A stretch of DNA of 64,000 nt from Novosphingobium sp. ERN07. GTDB lineage: Bacteria; Pseudomonadota; Alphaproteobacteria; Sphingomonadales; Sphingomonadaceae. The position numbers and the translations under genes are program-made. Shown here piece after piece: positions 1 through 8,180 of the stretch; positions within the stretch are counted from its first letter, which is position 1; each line of letters starts with the position of its first letter. Below the pieces are notes generated by a model that was given only the letters and a program-made list of their open reading frames with translations, searched no databases and had not been told where the DNA came from. The DNA lies in NCBI RefSeq assembly GCF_012641335.1, contig NZ_JABAID010000001.1:62001-126000 (forward strand), given 5' to 3'.

Positions 1-436
1 CCGCACGCTCGACCGCGCTGATGTGGACGAACACGTCCTCACCACCGTCTTCGCGTGAAATGAAGCCGAAGCCCTTCTGGCCGTTGAAGAACTTGACGAC
101 GCCCTTGCCGGTGCCAACCACCTGAGCAGGCATACCGCCGCCGCGTGGGCCGCCGAAGCCGCCACCGCCGCCGCCGCGCGGGCCGCCGAAGCCGCCACCA
201 CCGCCGCCGCCAAAACCGCCACGGTCACCGCCGCCGAAGCCGCCGCGATCACCGCCGCCAAAGCCGCCGCGATTGCCGCCACCGCCAAAACGGTCACCAC
301 CGCCGAAGCCGCCGCGATCACCGAAACCGCCGCCGCCGAAGCCGCCACCGCCGCCGTAGGGATCAAAGCCGCCCTCGTCGCCAAAACCGTCGCGCTTGTC
401 TCTGCCGCGACCGCGCCGCCCTCTGTCAAAACCCAT
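1..436 (-). CDS. Cold-shock domain protein with N-terminal Gly/Arg-rich tail (partial, runs off the left edge)
   Basis: The minus strand reads an open frame from ATG at 436 to the window edge, 145 codons without a stop. The first ~95 residues are almost entirely Gly with Arg, Phe and Asp in repeats such as RGGFGGGD and [10 protein letters not shown] cold-shock domain then starts at [19 protein letters not shown] and continues through the RNP-2 type [10 protein letters not shown]. Cold-shock domains bind single-stranded nucleic acid and act as RNA chaperones, and RGG-type tails in other proteins add RNA binding or condensation. An N-terminal Gly-rich extension of this length is unusual for the 65-70 residue Csp family. 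The distal part of the domain is missing only because of the window edge. The family call is firm; the role of the tail is inferred. Confidence 0.9.
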   Translation of the reverse strand, partial: MGFDRGRRGRGRDKRDGFGDEGGFDPYGGGGGFGGGGFGDRGGFGGGDRFGGGGNRGGFGGGDRGGFGGGDRGGFGGGGGGGFGGPRGGGGGGFGGPRGGGMPAQVVGTGKGVVKFFNGQKGFGFISREDGGEDVFVHISAVERA

Positions 437-776
437 AGAAATCAATAGACCTTCAATCCGCCCCAACCTTCACGGCACCGCAAGCCGGACGCGGGAGCCG
501 GCGGTGCGACGAGGGAATCGATGGCAAACCGGATGGCTGGCACGTTCCTCTGCGGGCAAGACTATAGAGCAAAAAAGCCGGACCGCTAACGGAATCGACA
601 AATCGGGCACATTTCATCCCAAAAACTGTGGCTTTTGTGCCAATTGCCGGATCACAAGGCCGGTTTTTACCCGATAGAGAACCCGCTCGCAGCGGATACC
701 TTGCCCCCGCATCGCGCTTTGGGCACAAGCACATTCTGACGACAGACGATACTACTATCAGCAGAAAGAATACGCG
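437..776. other. Gene-free divergent intergenic region between the cold-shock gene and the DUF442 gene
   Basis: These 340 bases hold no convincing gene. The short frames here have no family resemblance and are shadows of GC-rich sequence. The region must carry the promoters of both flanking divergent genes. It is richer in A/T runs than the flanking genes, for example AAAAAA near 571. Only one candidate promoter, for the cold-shock gene, could be picked out, and it is listed separately. Confidence 0.6.
561..589 (-). promoter_or_regulatory. Candidate sigma-70-like promoter of the cold-shock gene
   Basis: On the minus strand TTAGCG (589-584) and TATAGT (566-561) are separated by 17 bases. This would start transcription near 553 and leave a 5' leader of roughly 115 nt, the kind of long leader that cold-shock mRNAs often have. 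The -35 match is poor, so this is only a candidate. Confidence 0.25.
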
Positions 777-1211
777 ATGTTTCGCAAGATCGATGAAAAG
801 ACCTACGCCAGTCCGCAAATCGGCATCGCGGAAGTTGCTTATGCCAAGGCACTCGGCATCGGACTGATCGTCAACAACCGTCCCGAAGGCGAAGCCGACG
901 ATCAGACCCCCGGCGCAGACATCGAAAGCGCCGCGCGTGAAGCAGGCATCGATTACATCGCGATTCCCGTGTCGCACGCAGGCTTTTCCATGCCGCAGGT
1001 CGAAGCGATGCAGCAGGCGCTCGCCAAGGCCGGCGATACGCCGGTTCTGGCCTATTGCCGTTCGGGCACACGCTCCACCTTGCTTTGGGCGCTGGCGCAA
1101 GCCCGGTCTGGCGCAAACCCGGATGAAATCGCGGCCAAGGCGGCAGGTGCCGGATACGATATCGGCCCGATCCGCGCCACGGTCGACATGCTGGCAAGTC
1201 ACGCGGGTTGA
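777..1211 (+). CDS. DUF442 (TIGR01244-type) rhodanese/phosphatase-like protein
   Basis: This 144-residue protein belongs to the DUF442 family, which resembles dual-specificity phosphatases and rhodaneses. The active-site loop is visible as YCRSGTRS with Cys94 and Arg99, that is C-x4-R as in rhodaneses. The NNRPEGEADDQ segment near residues 33-43 is also typical. Family members are linked to sulfide oxidation or are fused to metallo-beta-lactamase sulfur dioxygenases. No such partner is next to it here, so the substrate is unknown. The stop codon overlaps a possible TTG start of the next gene, which suggests co-transcription. Confidence 0.85.
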   Translation: MFRKIDEKTYASPQIGIAEVAYAKALGIGLIVNNRPEGEADDQTPGADIESAAREAGIDYIAIPVSHAGFSMPQVEAMQQALAKAGDTPVLAYCRSGTRSTLLWALAQARSGANPDEIAAKAAGAGYDIGPIRATVDMLASHAG

Positions 1212-1669
1212 GCGCGAACAGCGCCATGCCCGCGCTTGATATTTTTCTCGCTCTCCCCGGCACCGCCTTTGCGCTTCAGGCGCTGGCATCGCTTGTCGCG
1301 ATTCTTGCGCTCGGATGGTTGGCCCGCAAACTGCAGCTTGGCGGCGATCCGCGCATCGCATCCGAAGCTCAAGCCCGCGAACTCGCGGACGAAGCCATTT
1401 GCGGGTTCGATCCCGAAGCGCTCACCATTGACCGCGCAGGCATTGGCGCCATCGCGCGTGATCGGCTGGGCCGCGTCCTGCTGATCCGCCAGCACGGCAG
1501 CCATTTCGCCGCGCGCCAGCTTACCAACCACGATGGCGTGCGATTGGACGGTCGCTTCCTGACACTTTCGACCGACGATGCCCGTTTCGGCAAGATCACG
1601 CTCGATCTTGGCGATCAGGCTCAAGTCTGGGCGGCCAGCCTGCGCCGGTTGGGAGCGCCGCAATCATGA
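1208..1669 (+). CDS. Hypothetical membrane-anchored protein
   Basis: The frame encodes 153 residues from a TTG at 1208 that overlaps the previous stop, or 147 from an ATG at 1226. One hydrophobic segment lies near residues 12-40 (FALQALASLVAILALGWLA), followed by a soluble ~110-residue domain with no motif I recognise. It sits between the DUF442 gene and the hydroxylase gene, overlapping both by 4 nt, so the three are probably one transcript. The tight coupling suggests a real gene; its function is unknown. Confidence 0.7.
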   Translation: MSANSAMPALDIFLALPGTAFALQALASLVAILALGWLARKLQLGGDPRIASEAQARELADEAICGFDPEALTIDRAGIGAIARDRLGRVLLIRQHGSHFAARQLTNHDGVRLDGRFLTLSTDDARFGKITLDLGDQAQVWAASLRRLGAPQS

Positions 1670-2565
1670 AGCCCATCGATATCGTCACATATGCCGTGCC
1701 AGCCTTTGTCCTGCTGGTCATTGCCGAAATGCTCTGGGCTGCCCGTCGCGCGCCCGAAAAGTACGAGCCGCGCGATACGCTCACCAGTCTCACGCTCGGC
1801 CTTGGCAGCACCATTGCCGGGGCGCTCACCGCAGGGGTGGTGCTGGCTGCGGCCATGTGGCTCTACGAACACCGCCTCACGACCATGCCCAACGTGTGGT
1901 GGGCATGGATCGCGTGCTTCGTGCTCGACGATTTCAACTACTACTGGGCGCACCGCACCGGCCACCGCGTGCGCTGGTTCTGGGCGAGCCATGTGAACCA
2001 CCACACCAGCCAACACTACAACCTGTCCACCGCACTGCGCCAGACATGGACGGGGTTCTTCGCGCTATCGTTCACCTTCCGCATCTGGCCTGCCTTCATC
2101 GGCTTTCATCCAGCGATGCTGATCACCGTGGGCGGCGCCAATCTCGTCTATCAGTTCTGGATTCACACCGAAGCGGTTGGCCGCCTGCCCCGCTGGTTCG
2201 AAGCGGTGTTCAACACGCCATCACACCACCGCGTTCACCACGCCACCAATCCGCTCTATCTCGACCGCAATTATGCTGGCGCGCTCATCATATGGGACCG
2301 CCTGTTCGGCACGTTTCAGCGTGAACGTTATGACATTTCGATCCGCTACGGCGTGGTCAAGCAATTGGGCAGCTTCAATCTGCTTCACGCAGCGTTCCAC
2401 GAATGGCGCAGCATGTTCGGTGATGTCTGGCGCGCACCGTGGCGACACAAGCTGGCCTATTTGCTCGGCCCACCGGGATGGAGTCACAACGGCAGTCGCG
2501 AGTGTTCCGAAGCAATCCGCGCGCGATGGTTGGCCAGACATCAAAACGACCCTACAAATCATTGA
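1666..2565 (+). CDS. Sterol desaturase / fatty acid hydroxylase family protein
   Basis: This 299-residue membrane protein has the eight-histidine diiron signature of the fatty acid hydroxylase superfamily: HRTGH at 96-100, HVNHH at 109-113 and HHRVHH at 187-192, with a further His167. Hydrophobic segments near residues 8-25, 45-66, 77-90 and 126-165 fit an integral membrane enzyme. Members use a nonheme diiron centre and O2 to hydroxylate or desaturate lipid chains. Sphingomonads use related enzymes on sphingolipids, hopanoids and carotenoids, but the substrate cannot be told from sequence. It overlaps the preceding gene by 4 nt. Confidence 0.92.
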   Translation: MKPIDIVTYAVPAFVLLVIAEMLWAARRAPEKYEPRDTLTSLTLGLGSTIAGALTAGVVLAAAMWLYEHRLTTMPNVWWAWIACFVLDDFNYYWAHRTGHRVRWFWASHVNHHTSQHYNLSTALRQTWTGFFALSFTFRIWPAFIGFHPAMLITVGGANLVYQFWIHTEAVGRLPRWFEAVFNTPSHHRVHHATNPLYLDRNYAGALIIWDRLFGTFQRERYDISIRYGVVKQLGSFNLLHAAFHEWRSMFGDVWRAPWRHKLAYLLGPPGWSHNGSRECSEAIRARWLARHQNDPTNH

Positions 2566-2632
2566 AATTTCTATATTTTCATTCCGTCGCGCCAGCGCGT
2601 CAGTCTATCGCAGATGATCATGAGCCTTTCCT

Positions 2633-3574
2633 TTGGCAGGAACTGGCAGACCGACCTTCCGTTCTCAAGTCATGCAAACCCTCAATCGCCATCGCGCTGA
2701 TCATTTCGCCCTCTTTAGTAACGACCGTATCCAGCAGTCCCTCGCGCACTGGAACCGGCAGCGTCTGGCGCCAGCTTTTCCCGTCGATGACTGGACCAGT
2801 CATTTCGAAGAAGAAGCTAGGATGCGCCTGCTCGAAGCAACGTTCCTGGAAGACCTGCGTGAAGAAGTGCAGATCGCTGCAAGAGCCGCGCCGACAGACG
2901 CAAAATCATTCATCGATTGGTTTGAAAATCTCAAGCACTATGGCCCTGGTCAAGGTGACCCCTTGTTTCCGTGGCTGGCCGAAGAGGCAAGCCTCGATAA
3001 ACTCAGATGGTTTTTCGAACAGGAAGCTGCCGGCGAGGCCGGGTTCGACGATCTTGTCGCGCTGACGCAAATCAAGTTACCACAAACCGCGAAACTCGAG
3101 CTTGCTCGCAATTATTGGGACGAAATGGGTCGTGGTAATCCTCGCGGAATGCACGGGCCAATGCTGGCAAAGCTGGCCGATGCACTTCGGGTAAAGCCTG
3201 CAATTGAAACGACAGTCTGGGAAAGTCTTGCGCTTGCAAACGCAATGACGGGTATGGCTACAAATCGCGCCTTTGCTTGGCATTCAATTGGCGCCCTCGG
3301 CGTCATTGAACTTACTGCTCCCGGTAGGTCAGCGCTTGTTGCAAAAGGGCTCAGACGTCTGGGGTTCAGCGATAGCGAACGCCGATATTTTGACCTTCAC
3401 GCCGTTCTGGACGTTAAGCATAGCGAGGATTGGAATCGAGAAGCTCTTGGCCCGCTGGTTTGCGAAGATCCGTTGCGTGCCAGAGCATTTGCCGAGGGGG
3501 CATTGATGCGTCTTACTTGCGGGAAACGCTGCTTCGAGCGCTATCGCCATCAACTCTGGCAGGATAAGTCCTAA
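2633..3574 (+). CDS. Iron-containing redox enzyme family protein (heme-oxygenase-like diiron oxidase fold)
   Basis: The frame gives 313 residues from TTG 2633; ATG at 2672 would give 300 and is equally plausible. The C-terminal two thirds carry the spaced acid/histidine ligands of heme-oxygenase-like diiron oxidases (HDO): Glu131, Glu164 and His174 in WDEMGRGNPRGMH, Glu226, and the late helix DLHAVLDVKH with Asp254, Asp260 and His263. Characterised HDOs (UndA, BesC, SznF) oxidise small amines or fatty acids. The stretch is visibly less GC-rich than its neighbours, which hints at transfer. It follows the hydroxylase by 67 nt and its end overlaps the convergent TetR gene by 4 nt. The substrate is unknown. 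Confidence 0.78.
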   Translation: MAGTGRPTFRSQVMQTLNRHRADHFALFSNDRIQQSLAHWNRQRLAPAFPVDDWTSHFEEEARMRLLEATFLEDLREEVQIAARAAPTDAKSFIDWFENLKHYGPGQGDPLFPWLAEEASLDKLRWFFEQEAAGEAGFDDLVALTQIKLPQTAKLELARNYWDEMGRGNPRGMHGPMLAKLADALRVKPAIETTVWESLALANAMTGMATNRAFAWHSIGALGVIELTAPGRSALVAKGLRRLGFSDSERRYFDLHAVLDVKHSEDWNREALGPLVCEDPLRARAFAEGALMRLTCGKRCFERYRHQLWQDKS

Positions 3575-4191
3575 TCCGGTTGCGCCAAACCATTGCCTAG
3601 CAAATCTGCGGCAATCTCAGCTATTTCTCCGACCGGCCTGCTATCGTCCCACACGCCGAAACGTAAGCCCAAGAATACGTTCATGCCCATGATTGCCCAA
3701 GCACGCACCTCGTGATCGCCTTCGCGCACGCTGCCGGTCGGAACGCCTTCGGCCAGACGCGCCGCGATGCGTGCGGCGGTGCCTTCGTAATGCGCGCGAT
3801 AGCTTGCCGGATCGGCGAATTCGGCTTCGTCGATGATCCGGTAGATTTCCTTGTGTTCGCGCGCGAAGTGGAGGAAGCCCACCAGCGCTTCCCGCTCGCG
3901 TAGCAGTCCACCTGATCCCTCGCTGACCGCAGCTGCTGCCGTAGTCGCCACGCGGGCGGACATGTCGCGCACCAGCGCGGTGAAGATCGCGTCTTTCGAA
4001 TCGAAGTAGGTGTAAAAGCTGCCCAGCGCGGTCCCCGCGCGGCGCGTGATCCCGCTGATCGATGCTTCGTGGAACCCGCGTTCGCCAAATTCCGCTGCCG
4101 CCGCATCGAGCAGGCGCCGCAGCGTTTCACGCCCGCGCGCCGTGCGCGGCACTTTGCCCGGACTGGCGGCGCTGACCTGTCCCATCTTCAT
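3571..4191 (-). CDS. TetR/AcrR family transcriptional regulator
   Basis: This 206-residue protein has a classical TetR N-terminus. Helix 1 is at about residues 20-37 (RETLRRLLDAAAAEFGERGF) and the helix-turn-helix spans about 39-65, ending in the hallmark LGSFYTYFDSKDAIF. The C-terminal helical ligand-binding domain, with FLHFAREHKEIYRIIDEAEF, resembles regulators of lipid-related genes. It is divergent from the TonB-dependent receptor gene across 172 bp containing inverted repeats, so it probably represses both the receptor and itself. The ligand is unknown. Confidence 0.92.
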   Translation of the reverse strand: MKMGQVSAASPGKVPRTARGRETLRRLLDAAAAEFGERGFHEASISGITRRAGTALGSFYTYFDSKDAIFTALVRDMSARVATTAAAAVSEGSGGLLREREALVGFLHFAREHKEIYRIIDEAEFADPASYRAHYEGTAARIAARLAEGVPTGSVREGDHEVRAWAIMGMNVFLGLRFGVWDDSRPVGEIAEIAADLLGNGLAQPD

Positions 4192-4289
4192 GTCCTCCCC
4201 GCAACGGCCCTGCGATTACCTTTCGGCCCGGTGCCTGTTGCCATTTCGCCACGATTCGTAGCGACGAAAGTCGATCACCACAACGAGAA

Positions 4290-4313
4290 GTTGAAAGGTG
4301 GTTCAACTTTCAA
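4290..4313. promoter_or_regulatory. Candidate TetR operator (overlapping inverted repeats)
   Basis: Two overlapping palindromes lie about 50 nt before the receptor start. GTTGAA (4290-4295) pairs with TTCAAC (4302-4307), and TTGAAAG (4291-4297) pairs with CTTTCAA (4307-4313). They are the only obvious dyads in the divergent region, and their size fits a TetR-family site. Assignment to the adjacent regulator is inferred from position. Confidence 0.55.
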
Positions 4314-4363
4314 TATCAGGATGTGGCACGGACACACAAAGTCCGCGAGAGGGAGCCTGATCG

Positions 4364-6697
4364 ATGACCCGAATTTCCACGCGCGCCGCTCTGGCCGCAA
4401 CAGCAGCACTGTTTGCGCTGCCCGCCATGCCTGCCTTTGCGCAGGAAACGCCCGCCGATGAAGCCAGCGTCAGCGAAGGTTCGGGCGAAATCCTCGTCGT
4501 CGCCCGCCGCCGCGAAGAACGCCTGCTCGACGTGCCAATCGCCATTTCGGCGGTAAGCGCCGAGTCGCTCGAAAAGGTCGGTGGCCGCGATCTTTCCGCC
4601 GTGCAGGGCGCGATTCCCAACGTAAACATCGTGCAGGGTCGCGGCTCCGCCAGCAGTGCCAACTTCTACATTCGCGGCATCGGTCAGCCCGATGCGCTGC
4701 AAACCTTCGATCCGGCGGTCGGCGTCTATGTCGATGGCGTCTACCTCAGCCGCATTCAGGGCGCTCTACTCAACCTGTTCGACGTTCAGCGCGTCGAAGT
4801 GCTGCGCGGTCCGCAGGGCACGCTCTATGGCAAGAACACCATCGGCGGCGCGGTAAACGTCGTATCGAAGAAGCCGGATCTCAACACCCTGCGCGGCGAA
4901 GCCTCCATCGCATACGGCAAGTATGAGGAAGTGACCGCCAAGGGCTATGTCTCGGCCCCGCTCGTGGCAGACAAGCTCGCGCTCTCGGTCGCTGGCGTCT
5001 ATGATGACCGCGAAGGCATCGTCACCGATCCCGCCACCGGCAAGCGCTACAACGATCGCAACAACCTTTCGGGCCGCGCTATCCTGCGCGCGCAGCCTTC
5101 CGAAACGGTCGAAGTGCTGATTTCGGGCGATTACACCCGCCAGCGCAACGCCCTCACGCTGGGGCAGGCCACCGCGCCACTCGTCGGCTTCAACTACAAC
5201 GCCACCTTCACCGGGCTCACGCCGTTCACCATCGCCCCCGCCTCGGGTCCGTGGGAATACAAGGCCTCGACCAGCTTCCAGAACAACGAAGGCCAGAAGC
5301 TTGATCACTGGGGCGTTTCGGGCACGGTGAACGTCGATCTGTCAGACGCGCTGCAGCTTGTCTCGATCACCGCCTACCGCAAGCTGAAGACCGACTTCTT
5401 CGTCGATATCGATGGCACCACTGCCGAAGTGGGCGACGTCTTCGTCGGCACGCGCCAGCACCAGTTCAGCCAGGAACTGCAGCTCAAGCTGGATGCAGAC
5501 AAGCTGAAGGGCGTGCTGGGCGTCTACTACCTCAACGAACACGTCAAATCGCATCAGGAAGCCTATGCCGACAGCTACCTGCGCTATGTGAACACCCCGC
5601 TCAACTTCCTGCGCACCATCGACGACGAGCAGGACACCAAGTCCTACGCCGCCTTCGGCCAGTTGACCTATGACTTCACCGATGCGCTCGCGCTGACGGC
5701 GGGCCTGCGCTACACGCGCGAGACGAAGGAATACTTCCGCACCACCACGGCAACCACGTCCAGCCCGGTGTTCCCGGCCATCGTGATCCGCAGCACCTTC
5801 ACTTTCCCCAACAACCTGCCCGCGCCGTTCAACACGGCTGACAGCGTAACCTATGAAGCGTGGACGCCTTCGGCCACGCTGTCCTACAAGCCTTCGCAGA
5901 ACACGATGGTCTATGCCTCGGCCAGCCGTGGCTTCAAATCGGGCGGCTTCAACGGTCGCGTCAACGGCATCGGCGACGTGACGCAGGTAGTGAACGGCGC
6001 GACCGTCGTCGTCCCCACGTTCAAGCCCGAAACCGTGTGGACTTATGAAGTCGGCGCGAAGGGTTCGTTCCTTGATGGCCGCGTGAACCTTTCGGCTGCC
6101 GCATTCTATTCGGATTACGAAAACTTTCAGGCCCGCGTCGGCGGTGGCAACACCGGCATCACCGGCGGCAGCTTCCCCGTGCTCAACGCTGGCAAGCTGC
6201 GCATTCAGGGCTTCGAGTTCGACATGAACGTGCGCCCTGCCGATCCCGTCACGCTCTTCGCCTCGGTCGGTTACCTCGATGCCGATTACAAGGAGTTCAA
6301 CGACGGCCGCCGCGCACCTGCCTTCAGTTGCAACCCCACCGGAACGGCCATCACCTGCCGCCCCGCCTTCGCCCCGCCGCTCACGCTGCGTCTGGGCGGT
6401 GAATACCGCATTCCGCTGGGCGAAGCCTCGCTCACGCTGGGTGGCGATGCGCGCTTTGTCGACAAGCACTTCCTCTCGGTCGACAACCGCCCGGGCCTGA
6501 CCGAGGATGGCTACTGGCTGGGCAACCTCTATGCGCAGGTCGATTTCGACAAGTTCTACCTGCGCGGCACGCTGCGCAACGTCGGCAACACGCTCTACAA
6601 GACCGACGGGCAGGAATTCAGCTCGGTCGGCAACATCCAGACCGCCTATTACGGCGATCCGCGCACGTGGAACGTCACGCTGGGCGTGCGCTTCTGA
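4364..6697 (+). CDS. TonB-dependent outer-membrane receptor
   Basis: The 777-residue protein starts with a Sec signal peptide ending near residue 26 (PAFA-QE). A plug domain follows with the sequence around EVLRGPQGTLYGKNTIGGAV and NVVSKKP, then a 22-strand barrel ending in VTLGVRF with the terminal aromatic residue needed for barrel assembly. A TonB-box-like stretch, EILVVARRREER, lies near residue 43. It belongs to the large sphingomonad group of receptors of unknown or non-siderophore substrate. The divergent TetR gene suggests induction by a small organic ligand. A hairpin terminator follows 64 nt after the stop, so it is probably transcribed alone. Confidence 0.95.
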   Translation: MTRISTRAALAATAALFALPAMPAFAQETPADEASVSEGSGEILVVARRREERLLDVPIAISAVSAESLEKVGGRDLSAVQGAIPNVNIVQGRGSASSANFYIRGIGQPDALQTFDPAVGVYVDGVYLSRIQGALLNLFDVQRVEVLRGPQGTLYGKNTIGGAVNVVSKKPDLNTLRGEASIAYGKYEEVTAKGYVSAPLVADKLALSVAGVYDDREGIVTDPATGKRYNDRNNLSGRAILRAQPSETVEVLISGDYTRQRNALTLGQATAPLVGFNYNATFTGLTPFTIAPASGPWEYKASTSFQNNEGQKLDHWGVSGTVNVDLSDALQLVSITAYRKLKTDFFVDIDGTTAEVGDVFVGTRQHQFSQELQLKLDADKLKGVLGVYYLNEHVKSHQEAYADSYLRYVNTPLNFLRTIDDEQDTKSYAAFGQLTYDFTDALALTAGLRYTRETKEYFRTTTATTSSPVFPAIVIRSTFTFPNNLPAPFNTADSVTYEAWTPSATLSYKPSQNTMVYASASRGFKSGGFNGRVNGIGDVTQVVNGATVVVPTFKPETVWTYEVGAKGSFLDGRVNLSAAAFYSDYENFQARVGGGNTGITGGSFPVLNAGKLRIQGFEFDMNVRPADPVTLFASVGYLDADYKEFNDGRRAPAFSCNPTGTAITCRPAFAPPLTLRLGGEYRIPLGEASLTLGGDARFVDKHFLSVDNRPGLTEDGYWLGNLYAQVDFDKFYLRGTLRNVGNTLYKTDGQEFSSVGNIQTAYYGDPRTWNVTLGVRF

Positions 6698-6760
6698 TCT
6701 GAAACACCGACAAGGGCAGTCGGCGCTCCCTCTCCCTCAAAGCCGATTGCCCCACCGGGA

Positions 6761-6789
6761 AGCCCCGACCTGCAAAGGCCGGGGCTTTT
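6761..6789 (+). terminator. Rho-independent terminator after the TonB receptor
   Basis: AGCCCCG (6761-6767) pairs with CGGGGCT (6780-6786) over a 12-nt loop and is followed by a short T run. Confidence 0.65.
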
Positions 6790-6849
6790 CCATCCAGAAC
6801 GGCGGGGACTGCGCTGTCTCCCGCGCTCGCTCTCCGCTTAACTGTCGGA

Positions 6850-7605
6850 ATGGAAATCACATTCGACTGCACGCGATGCGGGCGCTGCTGCCATGACCTG
6901 CGCCTCACCCTGTCGGTCGACGAAGCACGGGCCTGGGCCGGCAACGGCCATCAGGTCGATCTTCTGGCCGAAGGCTGGGCATGGCCCGACGATGCCGATG
7001 AAACAGCCCCCGAAACACATTGGCGCAAGGCTACCACGATCCCTGTGATGGTGGGCGACGTCCCGTTTCGGATCAATCTGCGCCTCGTCGCCCGGCACGA
7101 AGGCCCCTGCCCTCACCTCCTGCCCGATATGCGCTGCGGCAACTACGAAGCCCGCCCCCGCATCTGCCGCATCTACCCGCTGGAAAGCCGCCCATTCGAA
7201 GCGATGATCCCCGAAAAGCGCCACTGCCCGCCTGAGGCATGGGCACCAGATCTGCCCGTTCTCGAACGCGACGGCAAACCCGCCACGTCACAAACCGCTG
7301 CGATCCTGAACGATCACCGGCAGGCAACGGTAAATGACCTGCCCCTGAAAGCCCGCCTCGCCGCCGCGCTCGATTTCACCGAAGCCGCCCTTGCCGGAGA
7401 AGGCCTCGCCAGTTGCGAACCTGCCCCCGCCAAGTTCCTCGCCGCGCTGAATACCGCAGAACGAACCGAAGAATCGCCCCCCGCCTACTGGTCCATCGTA
7501 ACCAACCGCGAAACCACCCGCGCCATGCTGGCCGACTTGGATTGCCCGGTGCGGCTTGTGGCTACGGGCTACGGTTTTTTGTCGGCCTTTGCGGATGAGC
7601 TGTAG
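6850..7605 (+). CDS. YkgJ family Cys-cluster (putative metal-binding) protein
   Basis: This 251-residue protein opens with the YkgJ/UPF0153 cluster FDCTRCGRCC (Cys7, 10, 13, 14). It continues with the later conserved cysteines Cys87 (GPCPHL), Cys96 (MRCGNYEARP) and Cys106 in PRICRIYPL. The family is thought to bind Zn or an iron-sulfur centre and has no settled biochemical role. The C-terminal ~120 residues extend beyond the core domain and show no motif I know. It stands alone between the receptor terminator and an AT-richer convergent gene. Confidence 0.88.
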   Translation: MEITFDCTRCGRCCHDLRLTLSVDEARAWAGNGHQVDLLAEGWAWPDDADETAPETHWRKATTIPVMVGDVPFRINLRLVARHEGPCPHLLPDMRCGNYEARPRICRIYPLESRPFEAMIPEKRHCPPEAWAPDLPVLERDGKPATSQTAAILNDHRQATVNDLPLKARLAAALDFTEAALAGEGLASCEPAPAKFLAALNTAERTEESPPAYWSIVTNRETTRAMLADLDCPVRLVATGYGFLSAFADEL

Positions 7606-7638
7606 GGACGGCGCTAATAACCACCGTTAAAAATGGAG

Positions 7639-8115
7639 CTAATCCTCATTCCATAGTAGCGCTCTAATCTCGTCATCAAGAATCAAAAGCGTCTCGACTA
7701 CTTGGCCAAAATCTCCCGGCAATGCGAAGTTTTCTGGCCGTTCATAACGAAACCAGTGCTGCTTGAACGGTTCGTTTAATACTTCAAGTAGGTTACGGAG
7801 ATTCGGAGCTTCTGAGTTAAAGCCAGCTGCTTCGGCAGCATCAAGGGCGTTGACCAGATCGTGTCCGATATTCCTCAAAGCCCGCTCATCTGCTTCCCCG
7901 CCCCACGCTACAATTGCAGACTTAAGCATAAGCTCCAATCCTAGACCGAGCAGATAATGAGTAGAAAGTGAGTAACTGCCATTGAATGCGAAGAGCGTTG
8001 GATCGGCATGGCCAAGATCGACAGCTTCTTGATAAGCTGCTCTGTAAAGCAAGTCCGACGAAAGTGCATGAGATCGACCACTCTCAAACAACATGCGAGC
8101 GAATTCGATTGTCAT
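7639..8115 (-). CDS. HEPN-like protein (putative), AT-richer than surroundings
   Basis: This 158-residue, mostly helical protein has no close family I can name. Residues 55-90 (LGLGLELMLKSAIVA, then a Gly/acidic turn and GHDLVNALDAA) match the general pattern of HEPN-fold proteins, where ELxLKA and GHDL mark the two core helices. Arg78 and His85 form an R-x6-H spacing within the range of HEPN RNases. HEPN proteins often act as RNase toxins beside a nucleotidyltransferase or other antitoxin. No such partner is intact here, but a short ORF that could be the end of one overlaps its start codon. The AT-rich composition suggests recent acquisition. Confidence 0.55.
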   Translation of the reverse strand: MTIEFARMLFESGRSHALSSDLLYRAAYQEAVDLGHADPTLFAFNGSYSLSTHYLLGLGLELMLKSAIVAWGGEADERALRNIGHDLVNALDAAEAAGFNSEAPNLRNLLEVLNEPFKQHWFRYERPENFALPGDFGQVVETLLILDDEIRALLWNED

Positions 8116-8180
8116 TTCGGGACCTTAGCTTCTGACCATACTTCATCAATAGCCTTTTTTAGAACCCCCTCAAATCCCAT
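8112..8180 (-). pseudogene. 22-codon ORF upstream of the HEPN-like gene, possibly the tail of a lost partner gene
   Basis: On the minus strand ATG at 8180 opens a 22-codon frame (MGFEGVLKKAIDEVWSEAK..) whose TGA overlaps the ATG of the HEPN-like gene. Its first codons lie inside the 3' end of the epimerase gene in another frame, while the rest has the same AT-rich codon use as the HEPN-like gene and would form an amphipathic helix. It may be the surviving 3' end of a truncated upstream gene or a small translated leader. AAGGA lies 6 nt before the ATG. Both readings are inference. Confidence 0.35.

Noticed and set aside
160..350. Tandem repeats in the first 400 bases as a possible CRISPR array
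   Set aside because: They are in-frame Gly codon repeats of the cold-shock protein, with no spacers.
145..438. Plus-strand arginine-rich frame of 97 residues
   Set aside because: It is the antisense shadow of the Gly-rich tail of the cold-shock gene, whose CGN/GGN codons read as Arg on the other strand.
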